A DNA stretch of 64,000 nt from Streptococcus hyointestinalis. GTDB taxonomy: Bacteria > Bacillota > Bacilli > Lactobacillales > Streptococcaceae. This document shows positions 9,645-20,584 of this stretch, piece after piece. Position 1 is the stretch's first letter. Each line of letters begins with the position of its first letter. Made by a program: the position numbers and the translations under genes. The notes below the pieces were generated by a model, which had not been told where the DNA came from, did not search any database, and saw only the letters and a program-made list of their open reading frames with translations. The stretch lies in contig NZ_JAAKGB010000001.1 of NCBI RefSeq assembly GCF_011039275.1, positions 806,001 to 870,000 on the forward strand, given 5' to 3'.

Positions 9645-9673
9645 CTGTCAGACGGGCTAAAAAATGGTATAAT
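9645..9673 (+). promoter_or_regulatory. Promoter of the rpiA-deoB unit
   Basis: CTGTCA (9645-9650), a 17-base spacer, and TATAAT (9668-9673) with an extended TG-N in front. It lies about 65 bases before rpiA. Confidence 0.65.
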
Positions 9674-9738
9674 AGAATCATTAGAGGCTTTGGATGAATC
9701 GTCAAAGCGCAGTTAATGATTAGAGTATAGGAGTAGCT

Positions 9739-10410
9739 ATGGAAGAACTTAAAAAAATTGCTGGTGTCACAGCAGCGCAGTATGTCAAAGATGGTATGAC
9801 AGTAGGTCTAGTCACAGGCTCAACCGCTTATTATTACGTTGAGGAAATCGGACGTCGTGTTCAAGAAGAAGGGCTCAAAGAGGTTGGTGTCACAACCTCT
9901 AACCGCACAACAGCGCAGGCAGAGAGTCTTGGTATTCCGCTAAAATCAGTAGATGAGATTGACAGAATCTACGTGACGGTGGATGGCGCTGATGAGGTGG
10001 ATCCAGAGTTCAATGGTATCAAAGGGGGCGGTGGCGCTCTTCTTATGGAAAAAATCGTTGCCACACCGACCAAAGAATACATCTGGGTAGTGGATGAGAG
10101 CAAGGTTGTCAAACACCTTGGCGCTTTCAAGTTGCCTGTTGAGGTGGTTCAGTACGGTGCAGAGCGACTTTGGCGTGTCTTTGCTGAAAAAGGCTACAAG
10201 CCAGCCTTACGTAAGCAGGACGGTCAGCGCTTTGTGACAGATATGGGCAATTTCAACATTGACCTTGACCTAGTCAAAATCGATAATCCTATAGCTTTTG
10301 CCAGCATGCTGGACACAACAGTTGGTGTTGTTGAGCACGGTTTATTAAACGGAATGGTCAATAAAGTGATTGTCGCTGGGAAAGACGGCGTCACAGTTTT
10401 AGAAGCATAA
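9739..10410 (+). CDS. rpiA: Ribose-5-phosphate isomerase A with altered motifs
   Basis: Interconverts ribose 5-phosphate and ribulose 5-phosphate, linking nucleoside catabolism to the pentose phosphate pathway. It is 223 residues, the family length, with no stop. The phosphate loop reads VGLVTGSTA where the family is VGLGTGSTA, and the active-site strand reads [13 protein letters not shown] where an Asp ([10 protein letters not shown]) is expected; [11 protein letters not shown] is normal. Gly-to-Val and Asp-to-Tyr changes at these positions would be expected to damage the enzyme. These comparisons are from family knowledge. It is followed 13 bases later by deoB, the usual streptococcal order. 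Confidence 0.92.
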   Translation: MEELKKIAGVTAAQYVKDGMTVGLVTGSTAYYYVEEIGRRVQEEGLKEVGVTTSNRTTAQAESLGIPLKSVDEIDRIYVTVDGADEVDPEFNGIKGGGGALLMEKIVATPTKEYIWVVDESKVVKHLGAFKLPVEVVQYGAERLWRVFAEKGYKPALRKQDGQRFVTDMGNFNIDLDLVKIDNPIAFASMLDTTVGVVEHGLLNGMVNKVIVAGKDGVTVLEA

Positions 10411-10423
10411 AAAGGAGACAATT

Positions 10424-11629
10424 ATGTCAACGTTTGAACGTATTCATCTTGTTGTATTAGACTCTGTAGGGATTGGAGCCAGCCCTGATGCCAAAAACTT
10501 TGCCAACGCTGGTGTTCCTGATGGTGCCTCTGATACATTAGGACATATCTCAAAAGCAGTTGGACTGGATGTGCCACACATGGCTGAGATAGGTCTAGTC
10601 AACATCCCACGCCTTCAAGCCCTTCAAACAGTACCACAAAATGACCAGCCAACAGGCTATGCGACTAAGCCAGAAGAAGTATCTCTTGGTAAAGACACCA
10701 TGACTGGTCACTGGGAAATCATGGGGCTCAACATCACAGAGCCGTTTGATACGTTTAGGAATGGTTTTCCAGAAGACATCATCACTAAAATCGAGGCATT
10801 TTCTGGACGCAAGGTCACCCGTGAAGCCAACAAGCCTTACTCAGGAACTGCTGTTAACGAGGACTGTGGTCCCCGTCAGATGGAAACTGGTGCGTTGATT
10901 ATCTACACCTCTGCTGACCCAGTCCTTCAAATTGCAGCGCATGAGGATATTATCCCGCTAGACGAGCTTTACCGTATCTGTGAGTACGCACTCTCTATCA
11001 CACTTGAGCGTCCTGCTCTTCTAGGACGTAACATTGCTCGCCCTTATGTGGGAGAGCCTGGCAATTTCACACGTACAGCTAATCGTCATGACTATGCGGT
11101 GTCTCCATTTGCACCAACAGTTCTCGATAAGCTCAATGAAGCAGGAATCGACACTTATGCAGTCGGAAAGATTAACGATATCTTAAACGGAGCTGGTATC
11201 AACCATGACATGGGGCACAACAAGTCAAATATGCACGGCGTGGATACTTTGATTAAAACCCTCAACCTTGCTGAATTTAAGCGTGGTTTCTCCTTTACCA
11301 ACTTAGTCGACTTTGATGCGCTTTACGGACATCGTCGTGACCCGCAAGGCTAACGTGATTGCTTGCATGACTTTGCTAAGCGCTTGCCAGAAATTATCGA
11401 TAATCTAGGTGACAAGGATCTGCTCTTAATCACAGCTGACCATGGTAATGACCCAACTTATGCTGGAACAGACCACACACGTGAATACGTGCCACTCCTT
11501 GCTTACAGCAAAGCTATCAAAGGAAGCGGTGAACTGCCAGTAGGACACTATGCGGATATCTCAGCGACCATTGCTGAAAACTTTGGCGTTGAAAAAGCCA
11601 TGATTGGAGAATCTTTCTTAGATAAATAG
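10424..11629 (+). pseudogene. deoB: Phosphopentomutase, internal TAA
   Basis: Moves phosphate between C1 and C5 of (deoxy)ribose, feeding nucleoside sugars to rpiA or deoC. The frame is 401 codons, the family length. The alkaline-phosphatase-fold metal motifs are visible: [10 protein letters not shown] at the start, [10 protein letters not shown] in the cap, and [10 protein letters not shown] with [11 protein letters not shown] late. TAA at 11351-11353 stands where Tyr is expected in RRDPxGYRDCL. Other unusual residues are Arg for Trp in FDTFWNGFP and Val for Gly in GLGNIP. Start and ribosome binding site (AAAGGAGAC) are good. Confidence 0.92.
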
Positions 11630-11638
11630 GTATAAAGC

Positions 11639-12196
11639 ATGCAAAGCAGAAAACTCATCGCTTACCTAGGGCTTAGTTTGGACGGCTACATCGCAACGCT
11701 AGATGAGCGTGTGGATAGGCTAGGGGCAGTTGAGGGTGAGGGCGACAAAGGCTAAGGCGACTTTTACGCTGGCATTGACACAGAGCTCATGGGGCGTAAG
11801 ACCTATGACTGGATTAACCAGCAGATGGCTTACTACCCTTATCCCGACAAGACAAACTATGTCTTTACGAAAAGACCCCTTGAGACTCCTTATGCCACGG
11901 ACATCACGGAAAATCCCGAGGATATTGTCAGGTGCTTAAAAGCGCAGCCTGGTGGTGACATATGGCTGTGTGGAGGTGGCTGACTGGTGTCTAGTCTCTT
12001 AAAAAGCGGACTAGTAGACAGACTCCCCCTCACCTTTGCCCCTATTATCCTAGGTAAGGGTATCTCTCTTTAACAAAATATACGAAAAGAACAGACACTA
12101 AAATTACGTGATAGTCGCCGCCATGGACAGTTTGTCGAGCTGAATTATCAAGTCAACAATGAGGAAAGCAATGACATTAGTAGAAAAAATCAATGA
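11639..12196 (+). pseudogene. Dihydrofolate reductase-family (RibD C-like) protein, three stops
   Basis: Reductase of the DHFR/RibD C-terminal superfamily, 185 codons, probably NADPH-dependent with unknown substrate; it is not the housekeeping folA. Visible blocks are RKLIAYLGLSLDGYIA at the start, GIDTELMGRKTYDWI in the middle and IWLCGGG near residue 114. TAA at 11753-11755, TGA at 11981-11983 and TAA at 12071-12073 interrupt the same frame, making it the most damaged short gene here. It starts 10 bases after deoB, and its 3' end overlaps the punA start by 26 bases, so it belongs to the nucleoside operon. Confidence 0.75.
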
Positions 12197-12980
12197 AACC
12201 TGTGACTTCTTGCGCCAAAAAGGCATGACAGCACCTGAGTTTGGGCTTATTTTAGGCTCAGGTCTAGTTGAGCTCGCCGAAGAAGTGGAAAATGCTGTCG
12301 TGCTAGACTATATCGACATCCCAAACTGGGGACGCTCAACTGTTGTTGGACATGCTGGAAAGCTGGTCTACGGTGACCTTGCTGGACGTAAAGTGCTAGC
12401 ACTTCAAGGGCGTTTCCACTTTTATGAGGGCAATCCACTTGAAGTCGTGACCTTCCCTGTGCGTGTCATGAAAGCACTAGTTTGCGAGTGTGTGCTTGTA
12501 ACCAATGCAGCAGGCGGTATCGGCTTTGGACCAGGGACACTCATGGCGATTTCAGACCATATCAATATGACTGGTCAAAACCCACTCATTGGCGAAAACT
12601 TAGACGACTTTGGTCCACGCTTCCCAGATATGTCCAATGCCTACACAGCAGATTATAGAAAAACAGCCTTAGCCGTTGCTGATAAATTAGGTGTTAAGCT
12701 GGACGAGGGTGTCTATATCGGCGTGACAGGACCATGCTACGAGACGCCCGCAGAAACCCGTGCCTTTAAGACTCTTGGAGCTGACTCTGTAGGTATGTCA
12801 ACTGTACCAGAGGTTAACGTAGCAGCGCATTCAGGTCCCAAGGTGCTAGGTATCTCAGCCATCACTAATCACGCTGCAGGCTTCCAAAGCGAGCTTAACC
12901 ATGAGGAAGTTGTGGCTGTGACAGAGCGTATCAAAGAAGACTTCAAGACCTTAGTCAAAGCCATCTTAGCAGAATTGTAA
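12171..12980 (+). CDS. punA: Purine nucleoside phosphorylase (PunA type) with altered residues
   Basis: Phosphorolyses guanosine and inosine to base plus ribose 1-phosphate; trimeric PNP family, 269 residues, intact. The start MTLVEKINET sits after GAGGAAAG. Family blocks: GLILGSGLxELAEEVEN, VVGHAGKLVYGDL, QGRFHFYEG, VTNAAGGIGFGPGTLM and STVPEV. Several positions look wrong for the family: Val for Gly in GSGLGELA, Val for Gly in ALGCES, Asn for Ile in PEVIVAAH, Pro for Leu in HSGLKV and His for Phe in ITNFAAG. They cluster around phosphate and purine binding. That comparison is from memory of streptococcal homologues. Confidence 0.9.
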   Translation: MTLVEKINETCDFLRQKGMTAPEFGLILGSGLVELAEEVENAVVLDYIDIPNWGRSTVVGHAGKLVYGDLAGRKVLALQGRFHFYEGNPLEVVTFPVRVMKALVCECVLVTNAAGGIGFGPGTLMAISDHINMTGQNPLIGENLDDFGPRFPDMSNAYTADYRKTALAVADKLGVKLDEGVYIGVTGPCYETPAETRAFKTLGADSVGMSTVPEVNVAAHSGPKVLGISAITNHAAGFQSELNHEEVVAVTERIKEDFKTLVKAILAEL

Positions 12981-12990
12981 GAGTCTTTTC

Positions 12991-13701
12991 ATGAATATTC
13001 ACTTTATTATTCATGAGGATTTTGAAGCGCCGGGTGCTTACATGGACTGGGCGAGGGAAGCCAAACATCAAGTGCGCGCAACGAGGCTTTACCTAGTCGA
13101 GCAGTTGTCAAGCTCTAGCGCTGACTTTGCTATGCTGATTGACATGGGAGGACCGCAAAGCCCTAGCACCACACTAGCAGACTGCCCTTACTTTGATGCG
13201 CACGCAGAAACCCGCGTGATTTCAGATTGTATAGCACAGGATAAATGGGTTGTCGGTGTCTGTCTTGGAGCGCAGCTTTTGGGCGAAGCCTATGGGGCTA
13301 AGACCGAAAAAAGCCCTCAGCAAGAAATCGGCAATTTTCCGATACAACTGACAAAAGAAGTCTTTGAGGATAAGTGCCTACGAGCCTTACCAGAAACCAT
13401 GACAACTGGGCATTGGCATGGGGACATGCCAGGCTTGACGGCTAAGGCGCAGGTGCTTGCGACAAGCGAGGGCTGCCCACGTCAAATCATCAAGTATGCG
13501 GATAAGCACTATGCTTTGCAGAGCCACTAGGAGTTTTCAAAAGAGCTAGTCTCAAGCTAAGTCGCTCAAGAGGAAAATCTGGATGAAAAAGCGGCGTCAC
13601 AGGAGTTTGTACAAGGGAAAGAAGAACTGCTATCTTATGATTATAGCCAGATGAATGCTGTACTCAAGCAGTCCCTAGAGGAGTTGACTGCCAGTGGCTA
13701 A
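12991..13701 (+). pseudogene. Class I glutamine amidotransferase-like protein, two stops
   Basis: Cytoplasmic protein of the type 1 glutamine amidotransferase family (GMP synthase-like domain), 236 codons. The nucleophile elbow is VVGVCLGAQLLGEAYG (Cys near residue 91) and the His-containing block TTGHWHGDMPG is around 150. TAG at 13528-13530 (a Leu codon position in LQSHLEF) and TAA at 13558-13560 interrupt the C-terminal quarter. The frame then runs to 13701, overlapping the ClC gene start by 8 bases. The substrate is unknown; such proteins occur in deo/pun operons of streptococci. Confidence 0.8.
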
Positions 13702-14923
13702 ATTGCCCTACACTCTTCGCCTCTGTCTTGCTGTTTTGCTCACCAGCTTCTTTGCTGGCTTGAGTGGTATTCTCATGCATGAGCTTTTGAATGTCGTTGA
13801 GTGGCTAGTTTATGGCAAGTCCATGGAAAATTTTCTGACCTTGGTGACACACACGACGCCTATTAGACTCTTTCTTTCTATTTTTGTCATGGGGATATAG
13901 GTTTCTATTTTCTGGTATCACCAGCAGCGTAAACACTCTCTGGTGTCTATCAAAGAGCAGTCTACGAGTAGCAAAGAAAGTAGCCTGCGTCCTCGCTTTT
14001 GGCAGCATATTCTGCACACTTTTGTTCAGATTGCCTTAGTCGGAGCAGGTGGTCCTGTCGGAAAAGAAGTAGCGCCACGTGAGTTTGGGGCACTGAGTGC
14101 AGGGCGTGTTGGACATCAATTTGCGCTGACCTTAAAGGACAAGCATTTGCTGATTGTGTGCGGTGCTTCTGCAGGTTTGGCGGCTGTTTATCAGGTGCCT
14201 TAGTCTAGCTTTTTCTTTGCCTTTGAGACCTTTGCCTTGACCTTTACATTGCGAAGCGGTGTTAACGTCCTCTTTACGACCTATGCAGCAACGGCTCTAT
14301 CCAACCCCATCGTCACTAGCCGTGCTAAGTATGATGTGGCAAAGGTGTCATTTTCAGGCAGCAATCTGCCAGCGCTGGTTCTTCTTGCGATCCTGATTGC
14401 GCCCTTGGCTGGCTGTTTTCTCTCTCTAACTCAGAAGTCAAACCATTATCGCAAAAAGGATAGGGCGATTTTGTACACACTTCCTTTAGCGACACTGGTG
14501 ACAGGGAGTTTTGCGCTCATTTTTCCCTCTATTTTGGGCAATGGAAGTGCCCTAGTGCAGGAATCTTTTAATGGTATTGGCTTTTCAGGAGCTGCCGTTC
14601 TATTTGACATCAAGGCAGCTGTGGTCTTTCTTTGTCTTGGAGCGGGAGCTTACGGAGGCACCTTGACGCCCTCTTTTGCCTTGGGCAGTTTATTGGGGTT
14701 AATGCTCTTTGAAGTGTCTCACACTTTTTTAGGGATTGCACATCCGGAGCTGTGGATGTTAGCAGGGGCAGCGAGTTTTCTGGCGGTGACCATGAAAGCT
14801 CCTCTCACCTCAGCAGGCTTAGCTGTCGCCTTTACCAAACAAGACCCGATGTTACTCATTCCCATTTTATTTTGCGTCTTTTTGACCACTACACTACACC
14901 AATTTTTAACCAAAGAAAACTAA
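13694..14923 (+). pseudogene. ClC-type chloride channel/antiporter, two stops
   Basis: Membrane protein of the voltage-gated chloride channel family, 409 codons from a GTG overlapping the upstream gene. Selectivity-filter blocks are GAGGPVGKEVAPREFGAL (about residues 117-134) and GAYGGTLTPSFALGSLLG late in the protein. TAG at 13898-13900 and TAG at 14201-14203 (in the QVPLSSxFFAFE helix, a Leu position) interrupt the frame. About ten hydrophobic helices can be drawn. It lies inside the punA-deoD segment, so it is probably co-transcribed with nucleoside genes. The ion and direction are unknown. Confidence 0.8.
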
Positions 14924-14936
14924 GGAGTTCTATTTT

Positions 14937-15647
14937 ATGTCTATTCATATCGAAGCTAAAGTCGGTGATATTGCTGCTAAGATTTTATTGCCAGGGGATC
15001 CTTTGCGTGCCCAGTTTATCGCAGAAAACTTCCCAGAAGATGCTGACTGCTTAAACAATGTCCGTGGTATGCTTGGCTATACAGGTACCTACAAGGGAGA
15101 GCGTGTCAGTGTCATGGGGACAGGGATGGGGATGCCGTCTATCTCTAATTATGCCACAGCGTTGATTACCTCTTATGGGGTGAAAAAGCTCACCCGTGTG
15201 GGAACAGCAGGTTCGCTTAACAAAGACGTTCATGTGCGTGATTTGGTGCTTGCGCAAGCTGCAGCGACAACCTCAAGCATGATTAAAAACGAATGGCCTT
15301 AGTATGATTTCCCGCAAATCGCTGACTTTGCATTGCTTGACAAGGCTTACCATATCGCAAAAGACCTCTGTATGACGGTTCATACAGGAATCGTCTTGTC
15401 TGTTGACGCCTTTTACTCAGACTTTGCAGACACCAACGTCAAACTAGTTGAGATGGGTGTAAAAGCCGTTGAGATGGAAGCAGCAGCCCTTTACTACCTA
15501 GCCGCTAAACACAAAGTGCAAGCGCTAGGTATCATGACCATTTCAGACAGCTTGGTCAATCCAGATGAGGATACAACAGCACAGGAGCGCCAAACAACCT
15601 TCACAGCTATGATGAGAGTTGGCTTGGAGACCTTGATTTCCGATTAA
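14937..15647 (+). pseudogene. deoD: Purine nucleoside phosphorylase DeoD type, internal TAG
   Basis: Hexameric PNP acting on adenosine as well as inosine and guanosine, 236 codons. The start [13 protein letters not shown] follows AAGGAG. Blocks: [39 protein letters not shown] and the active-site [13 protein letters not shown] at 15300-15302 is the Gln position in NEWPQYDF (probably CAG). Val replaces the expected Ser in LSSDxFYS. The gene ends at a strong terminator and closes the rpiA-deoD run. Confidence 0.9.
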
Positions 15648-15657
15648 GTGATAGACC

Positions 15658-15688
15658 ATACCCCTCTCCAGCTGGAGAGGGGTATTTG
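15658..15688 (+). terminator. Terminator of the nucleoside unit
   Basis: Perfect 14-base palindrome, ATACCCCTCTCCAG (15658-15671) with CTGGAGAGGGGTAT (15672-15685), then TTT. It starts 11 bases after the deoD stop. Confidence 0.85.
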
Positions 15689-15711
15689 TCTTATACTTTA
15701 GACGGACACTC

Positions 15712-15740
15712 TTAACATCTCTAAGCAATTGTGTTATAAT
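15712..15740 (+). promoter_or_regulatory. Promoter of the FUSC-like gene
   Basis: TTAACA (15712-15717), a 17-base spacer and TATAAT (15735-15740), 26 bases before the GTG start. Confidence 0.7.
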
Positions 15741-15765
15741 TTTGGTCAAAAGGGGGAGATGTGTT

Positions 15766-16227
15766 GTGCCTACATTCACACGATTAGATGTTAAGGTTTA
15801 GGTGTCGGTGCTGTTAGCGGTATTTTTTGCTTGGATGCTACCTAGCTTATCTGTATTGCCAGCAGCTTTTGCAGCGCTTTTATGTGTGCAGGAGGAGCAA
15901 AAAGGGACTTACAAGGCTGGGCTCAATCGGCTACTTTCTACTTTTATTGGCGGGGCGCTTGGTGTTTAGGTGGCTATGGTAGCGACAGCTTGGTCGTCAA
16001 AAGCCCTAACCTTTATGGCGCTTGCTCTTGCTATCAGTCTTACTCTTTGGCTTAGCAAAATCGTTAAACTGCCCCCTTTTATCGCTCGAATCGCTGTTTT
16101 AACCCTCCTTTTGGTTGTCTTTGTTGGGCAAGGGCAGAGCTTTAACTACATCGTCGAGCGCTTGATTGCGACCCTCTTTGGTGCTTTGATTGCTTGGGGT
16201 GTTTCAGCTGGATTTAGCAAGTGGTAA
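15766..16227 (+). pseudogene. Small FUSC/aromatic-acid-exporter-like membrane protein, two stops
   Basis: A 153-codon membrane protein starting at GTG after GGGGGAG. Four hydrophobic segments can be seen: VLLAVFFAWMLPSL, VAMVATAW, LTFMALALAISLTLWL and FIARIAVLTLLLVVFV. The shape and the RLLSTFIGGALGV block resemble the N-terminal membrane half of FUSC-family exporters (YgaE/ArAE type). TAG at 15799-15801 and TAG at 15967-15969 split it. It has its own promoter and a terminator shared with cpsY. Family assignment is tentative. Confidence 0.6.
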
Positions 16228-16236
16228 GAGAACAGT

Positions 16237-16270
16237 AAAAAAGTGCACTCCAGACGGAGACGCACTTTTT
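16237..16270. terminator. Bidirectional terminator between the FUSC-like gene and cpsY
   Basis: AAAAAAGTGC (16236-16245) pairs with GCACTTTTT (16262-16270) around a 16-base loop. It lies between convergent genes and overlaps the cpsY stop. Confidence 0.8.
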
Positions 16271-17180
16271 AGTTAACGTTTAATGGGACTTCTTCACGCA
16301 GATAGTCAATAAATTTTTCTCCCATCTTCGAGAGATTCGCCTTCTCGTGGCGGATATAGACGATGTCAATCATATCCTCGACATCAAGCGGGATATAGAC
16401 GATATTGTCCCCGTTGAGTTTACTGTTTAGGCTACCTGTGGCAATGGTGTAGCCGTCTAAACCGATAAGCAGGTTAAAAAGTGTCGCACGGACACTGACC
16501 ACGATAGACTTTTTATGCGGAAACTGGGACATAAACTCCTCTGAAAAGTAAAAGGAGTTGTGAATCCCTTGGTCATAACTCAGATAAGGAAAGTCTTCCC
16601 AGTCTTCTAAATGAATCAGCTTTTTCTTGTCGAGAGGATTGTCTTTGCTGACAAAGATATGAGGATGCTCCTTAAAGAGTCTAGTATAAGTCAGGTGATT
16701 GTCGTCAAACATCTTGGTCAAGACATCACGGTTGTAGCTGTGAAGAAAAAGCACACCAATCTCAGAGCGAAAATTTTTCACGTCGTCAATGATTTCCCAA
16801 GTTCTGGTCCCACGCAAAAAGAGTTCGTACTGGGTCATGTCCGCCTCACCTAAAAGCGAGACAAAGGCATTGACCACAAAGGCGTAGTGCTGGGAGGAGA
16901 CTCTAAAAAGCTCACGGTGCGTCGTCTTAGACTTGTAGCGCTCCTCAAGCAGAGCCGTCTGCTCAACGACCTGACTGGCCTAAGACAAGAACTCCACGCC
17001 GTCCTTAGTGAGGGTGATACCTTTTGGATTGCGGTTGAAAATATCAATGCCCATCTCACTCTCCAAATCACGCACAGCGTTTGACAGACTAGGCTGTGTA
17101 ATGAAAAGCTGTTTAGCAGCTTCGTTCATGCTCCCTGTTTCGACGATTTTGATAATGTAGTGTAACTGTTGAATTCGCAT
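16269..17180 (-). pseudogene. cpsY: LysR-family regulator CpsY/MetR-like, internal TAG
   Basis: LysR-type transcription factor, 303 codons, full family length. The N-terminal winged HTH reads MRIQQLHYIIKIVETGSMNE, then AAKQLFITQPSLSNAVRDLE. An effector domain follows. In group B and other streptococci CpsY regulates methionine supply and cell-wall or capsule traits and lies next to deoD; it does here too. TAG at 16980-16982 (minus strand) falls just after the HTH, at the Tyr of FLSYAxQVVEQ, so the written product would keep only the DNA-binding domain. No frameshift. Confidence 0.83.
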
Positions 17181-17251
17181 GCTTTGAGTTTAGCTCAAAT
17201 GCGTTTTATTTTCAGGTATATTGTAGGATTGGTTTCTTTTTTAGGTTAATT

Positions 17252-17818
17252 ATGCTATATTTGAAGCATTACACAGAATCGATAGAAGTAGCAGGTAAAA
17301 GTTCTATGTCCAATGAACAACAAGACAAACATCAGTTGAAGATTCAGAAATTATTAGTCAGTATCCACTTCGAGACGCTTTTTCGAGACGAGCTGAGATG
17401 GCTAGACAAGTCAAGTTCATTGCAGGGCACGGGCTACTCGACAGTGCAGGTCAAGGAGGCTACCAAGGACATCTTGCAGGCGATTGACGCCCTGGATAAG
17501 CAGACACTCTTGATTCAGTCCATTTTTTGGTACGATGAGTCTTCCTTTAAGCTCACGGATAAGACCTTGGAGGTTGTTGAAACGTGGTTAGCTGGTATTG
17601 AAAATATCTTTGAGATTTGCCAAAGTAAGGAGATCTTTCAGGCTATCATCAAGGATAAAGGTCATGTTGGCTTTGCGGTATTGTCGGATGTTTACACCTC
17701 ATTGATTGCTATTTACCGCTCGCTAAATGGTTTTGATGACAAGGTAGAGGTGGCGTCTATTGTCGCTAAAACCTTGACCACAGCAGATGACGACACAGAC
17801 CTTACCTTTGACTACTAG
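17252..17818 (+). CDS. Hypothetical protein
   Basis: A 188-residue soluble, largely helical, acidic protein that I do not recognise. It is divergent from cpsY. The first ATG (17252) lacks a clear ribosome binding site; an internal ATG at 17306 (MSNEQQDKHQ) after AGGTAAAAG is an alternative start. No membrane segment or catalytic motif is visible. The TAG that ends it lies 5 bases before the -35 of the pyrK promoter, so this may be a true end. The frame is intact. Confidence 0.5.
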   Translation: MLYLKHYTESIEVAGKSSMSNEQQDKHQLKIQKLLVSIHFETLFRDELRWLDKSSSLQGTGYSTVQVKEATKDILQAIDALDKQTLLIQSIFWYDESSFKLTDKTLEVVETWLAGIENIFEICQSKEIFQAIIKDKGHVGFAVLSDVYTSLIAIYRSLNGFDDKVEVASIVAKTLTTADDDTDLTFDY

Positions 17819-17823
17819 GAGTC

Positions 17824-17852
17824 TTTACAGCAAGCCACAAGCACTCTATAAT
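17824..17852 (+). promoter_or_regulatory. Promoter of pyrKD
   Basis: TTTACA (17824-17829), a 17-base spacer and TATAAT (17847-17852), directly upstream of the PyrR attenuator. Confidence 0.8.
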
Positions 17853-17869
17853 AAAGAACAATAAAACCC

Positions 17870-17974
17870 TTTAACATAGTCCAGAGAGGCTAAGAAGGCG
17901 CACGAATAAAAGTCTTTAAAGGTTTCTTTCATGCTGTTTTCATGTACCTCTCCTCTTTAGGCGAGGTTTTTTGC
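17870..17974 (+). promoter_or_regulatory. PyrR-binding attenuator of pyrKD
   Basis: The element holds AGTCCAGAGAGGCTAAGAAG (17878-17897), the conserved PyrR-binding anti-antiterminator seen in Bacillus and streptococcal pyr leaders, then a long leader and a terminator ACCTC-TCCTCTTTAGGC-GAGGT with a T-run (about 17946-17973). AGAGGCTAAG (17884-17893) can pair with the CCTCTTTAG-like strand of the terminator as antiterminator. UMP-bound PyrR would favour termination. The motif is seen; the mechanism is established for the family. Confidence 0.85.
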
Positions 17975-18006
17975 TAAGGAGGCAGGCAGTTCTACTAAAA
18001 GAAAAC

Positions 18007-18765
18007 ATGACAATCGTCTCACAAAGTGAGATAGCCCCACGTAATTATGAGATGGTGCTAAGAGTTGATTTGGTTGAGCAGATGACAATCGGGCAGTTTT
18101 TGCACATTCGTGTGCCAGACGCTAGTAAACTTCTGCGTAGACCGATTACCATCTCTCAAGTGGACAAGGAAAAGAAGTAAGCGACACTTGTTTACCGCAT
18201 TGAAGTAGCTGGGACAGAGATTTTTAGTCAGTTGTCTTCTGGCGATAGCCTAGATTGTATGGGACCGCAGGGAAATGGCTTTAGTATTGATTTTCTAAAA
18301 GCAGATGCTACTGCCCTAATCGTTGGTGGGGGAAACGGTGAACCGCCACTAGTTGAGCTAGCTAAGCAGCTGCATGAGCATGGTGTTCGTGTGACAGCTG
18401 TCTTAGGCTTTGCAAATAAAGACGCAGTGATTTTAGAGGAAGAGTTGGCACTCTATGCGGATGTCATCGAGACGACAGATGCTGGCTCCTATGGTATCAA
18501 GGGCTATGTGTCTACGGTGATTGATGAGATGACACAGAGCTTTGATGCTGTCTATGCTTGCGGGGCGCCTGGGATGCTCGATTATGTTGACCGTAAGATT
18601 GAAAAGCACCCGCAAGCTTATATTACCATGGAGTCTCGTATGGCGTGTGGTATGGGATCTTTCTATTCTTTTGTGGTACATCTTCGTGACCAATCGAGCG
18701 CTGCCAAAAAACGTGTGAGTGAGGACGGACCTGTCTTTGAGACAGGCAGCATTATCTTAGAGTAA
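18007..18765 (+). pseudogene. pyrK: Dihydroorotate dehydrogenase electron-transfer subunit, broken
   Basis: FAD and [2Fe-2S] subunit that passes electrons from PyrD (type 1B) to NAD+, 252 codons. RRPITIS marks FAD binding. TAA at 18178-18180 interrupts it. NAD-side GGGIGVPPL reads GGGNGEPPL. The Fe-S ligand run, normally C-x4-C-x2-C, reads CGMGSFYSF, so two Cys are Phe, and the fourth ligand in RVCEDGPVF is Ser: three of four ligands are lost. The strong AAGGAGG (17976-17982) is too far from this ATG, and the expected start (MILKE-like) reads GTTCTACTAAAAGAA, so the start also looks damaged. Confidence 0.85.
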
Positions 18766-18774
18766 GGAGTTGTT

Positions 18775-19744
<970 letters not shown>

Positions 19745-19760
19745 ACAGGAAATATTGAAT

Positions 19761-19868
19761 AACCTTTAAAGATAGTCCAGAGAGGCTAGGAAGGTGTCTG
19801 CGAGAAATAACAGGGGTATGGTCTACCCGTTTTTTTGTCACCTAGCCTCTTTGGGGTAAGGTTTTTTT
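19761..19868 (+). promoter_or_regulatory. PyrR-binding attenuator of pyrFE
   Basis: The PyrR-binding block AGTCCAGAGAGGCTAGGAAG lies at 19774-19793. AGAGGCTAG (19781-19789) is exactly complementary to CTAGCCTCT (19842-19850), the antiterminator. The terminator strand CACCTAGCCTC-TTTGGGGTAAGG ends in seven T bases (19862-19868). An additional small hairpin GGGTA/TACCC at about 19814-19828, followed by GTTTTTTT, may be a second terminator or pause. It is the second copy of the regulatory element at 17870. Confidence 0.88.
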
Positions 19869-19883
19869 GTGTGGAGGAGAAAC

Positions 19884-20579
19884 ATGATTGAAAAACGTCC
19901 GATTATCGCCCTTGATTTTCCGTCTTTTGATGCCGTCAAGACTTTCTTGACGCAGTTTCCAGAAGACGAAAAACTCTATGTCAAGATTGGGATGGAGCTC
20001 TACTATTCCTGTGGCAGTGAGATTGTCAAGTATGTTAAGGACTTAGGGCACAGAGTCTTTTTGGACTTGAAATTGCACGACATCCCAAATACTGTCCAGT
20101 CTTCTATGAAGGTACTCGCAAAACACGGTGATGATATGACCAATGTCCATGCTGCAGGTGGTGTTTAGATGCTGAAGGCAGCACGTGAAGGTTTAGGTCA
20201 GGAGGGCAAGCTGATTGCTGTGACTCAGCTCACTTCAACCAGTGAAGAGCAAATGCACAGAGAACAAAACATCCAAACAAGCCTTGCAGAGTCTGTCATT
20301 CACTACGCACAAAAGACTTCAGAAGCTGGTCTTTATGGTGTGGTTTGCTCAGCTCACGAGGTAGAGGCTATCAAGTCTTCTACCTCAGCTGACTTTATCT
20401 GCTTGACCCCTGGTATCCGTCCAAGTGGTTCTCAGACAGGCGACCAAAAACGTGTCATGACACCAGCTCAGGCAGGGGCTATCGGCAGCAACTACATCGT
20501 GGTGGGACGCCCTATCACACAAGCTAGCGACCCCGTCGCTGCTTACAAAGCGATTTACGCTGAATGGAATCAAGGATAG
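19884..20579 (+). pseudogene. pyrF: Orotidine 5'-phosphate decarboxylase, internal TAG
   Basis: Decarboxylates OMP to UMP, the last step of pyrimidine synthesis. 231 codons from the ATG after TGGAGGAGA. The catalytic DxKxxD motif is intact as [13 protein letters not shown] (about residues 58-70), with TPGIRPSG and GRPIT near the C-terminus. TAG at 20166-20168 is the Glu of AAGGVEMLKAA (GAG to TAG). The rest of the frame is clean. The phosphate-binding late blocks lie beyond the stop. Confidence 0.92.
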
Positions 20580-20584
20580 ACTTT

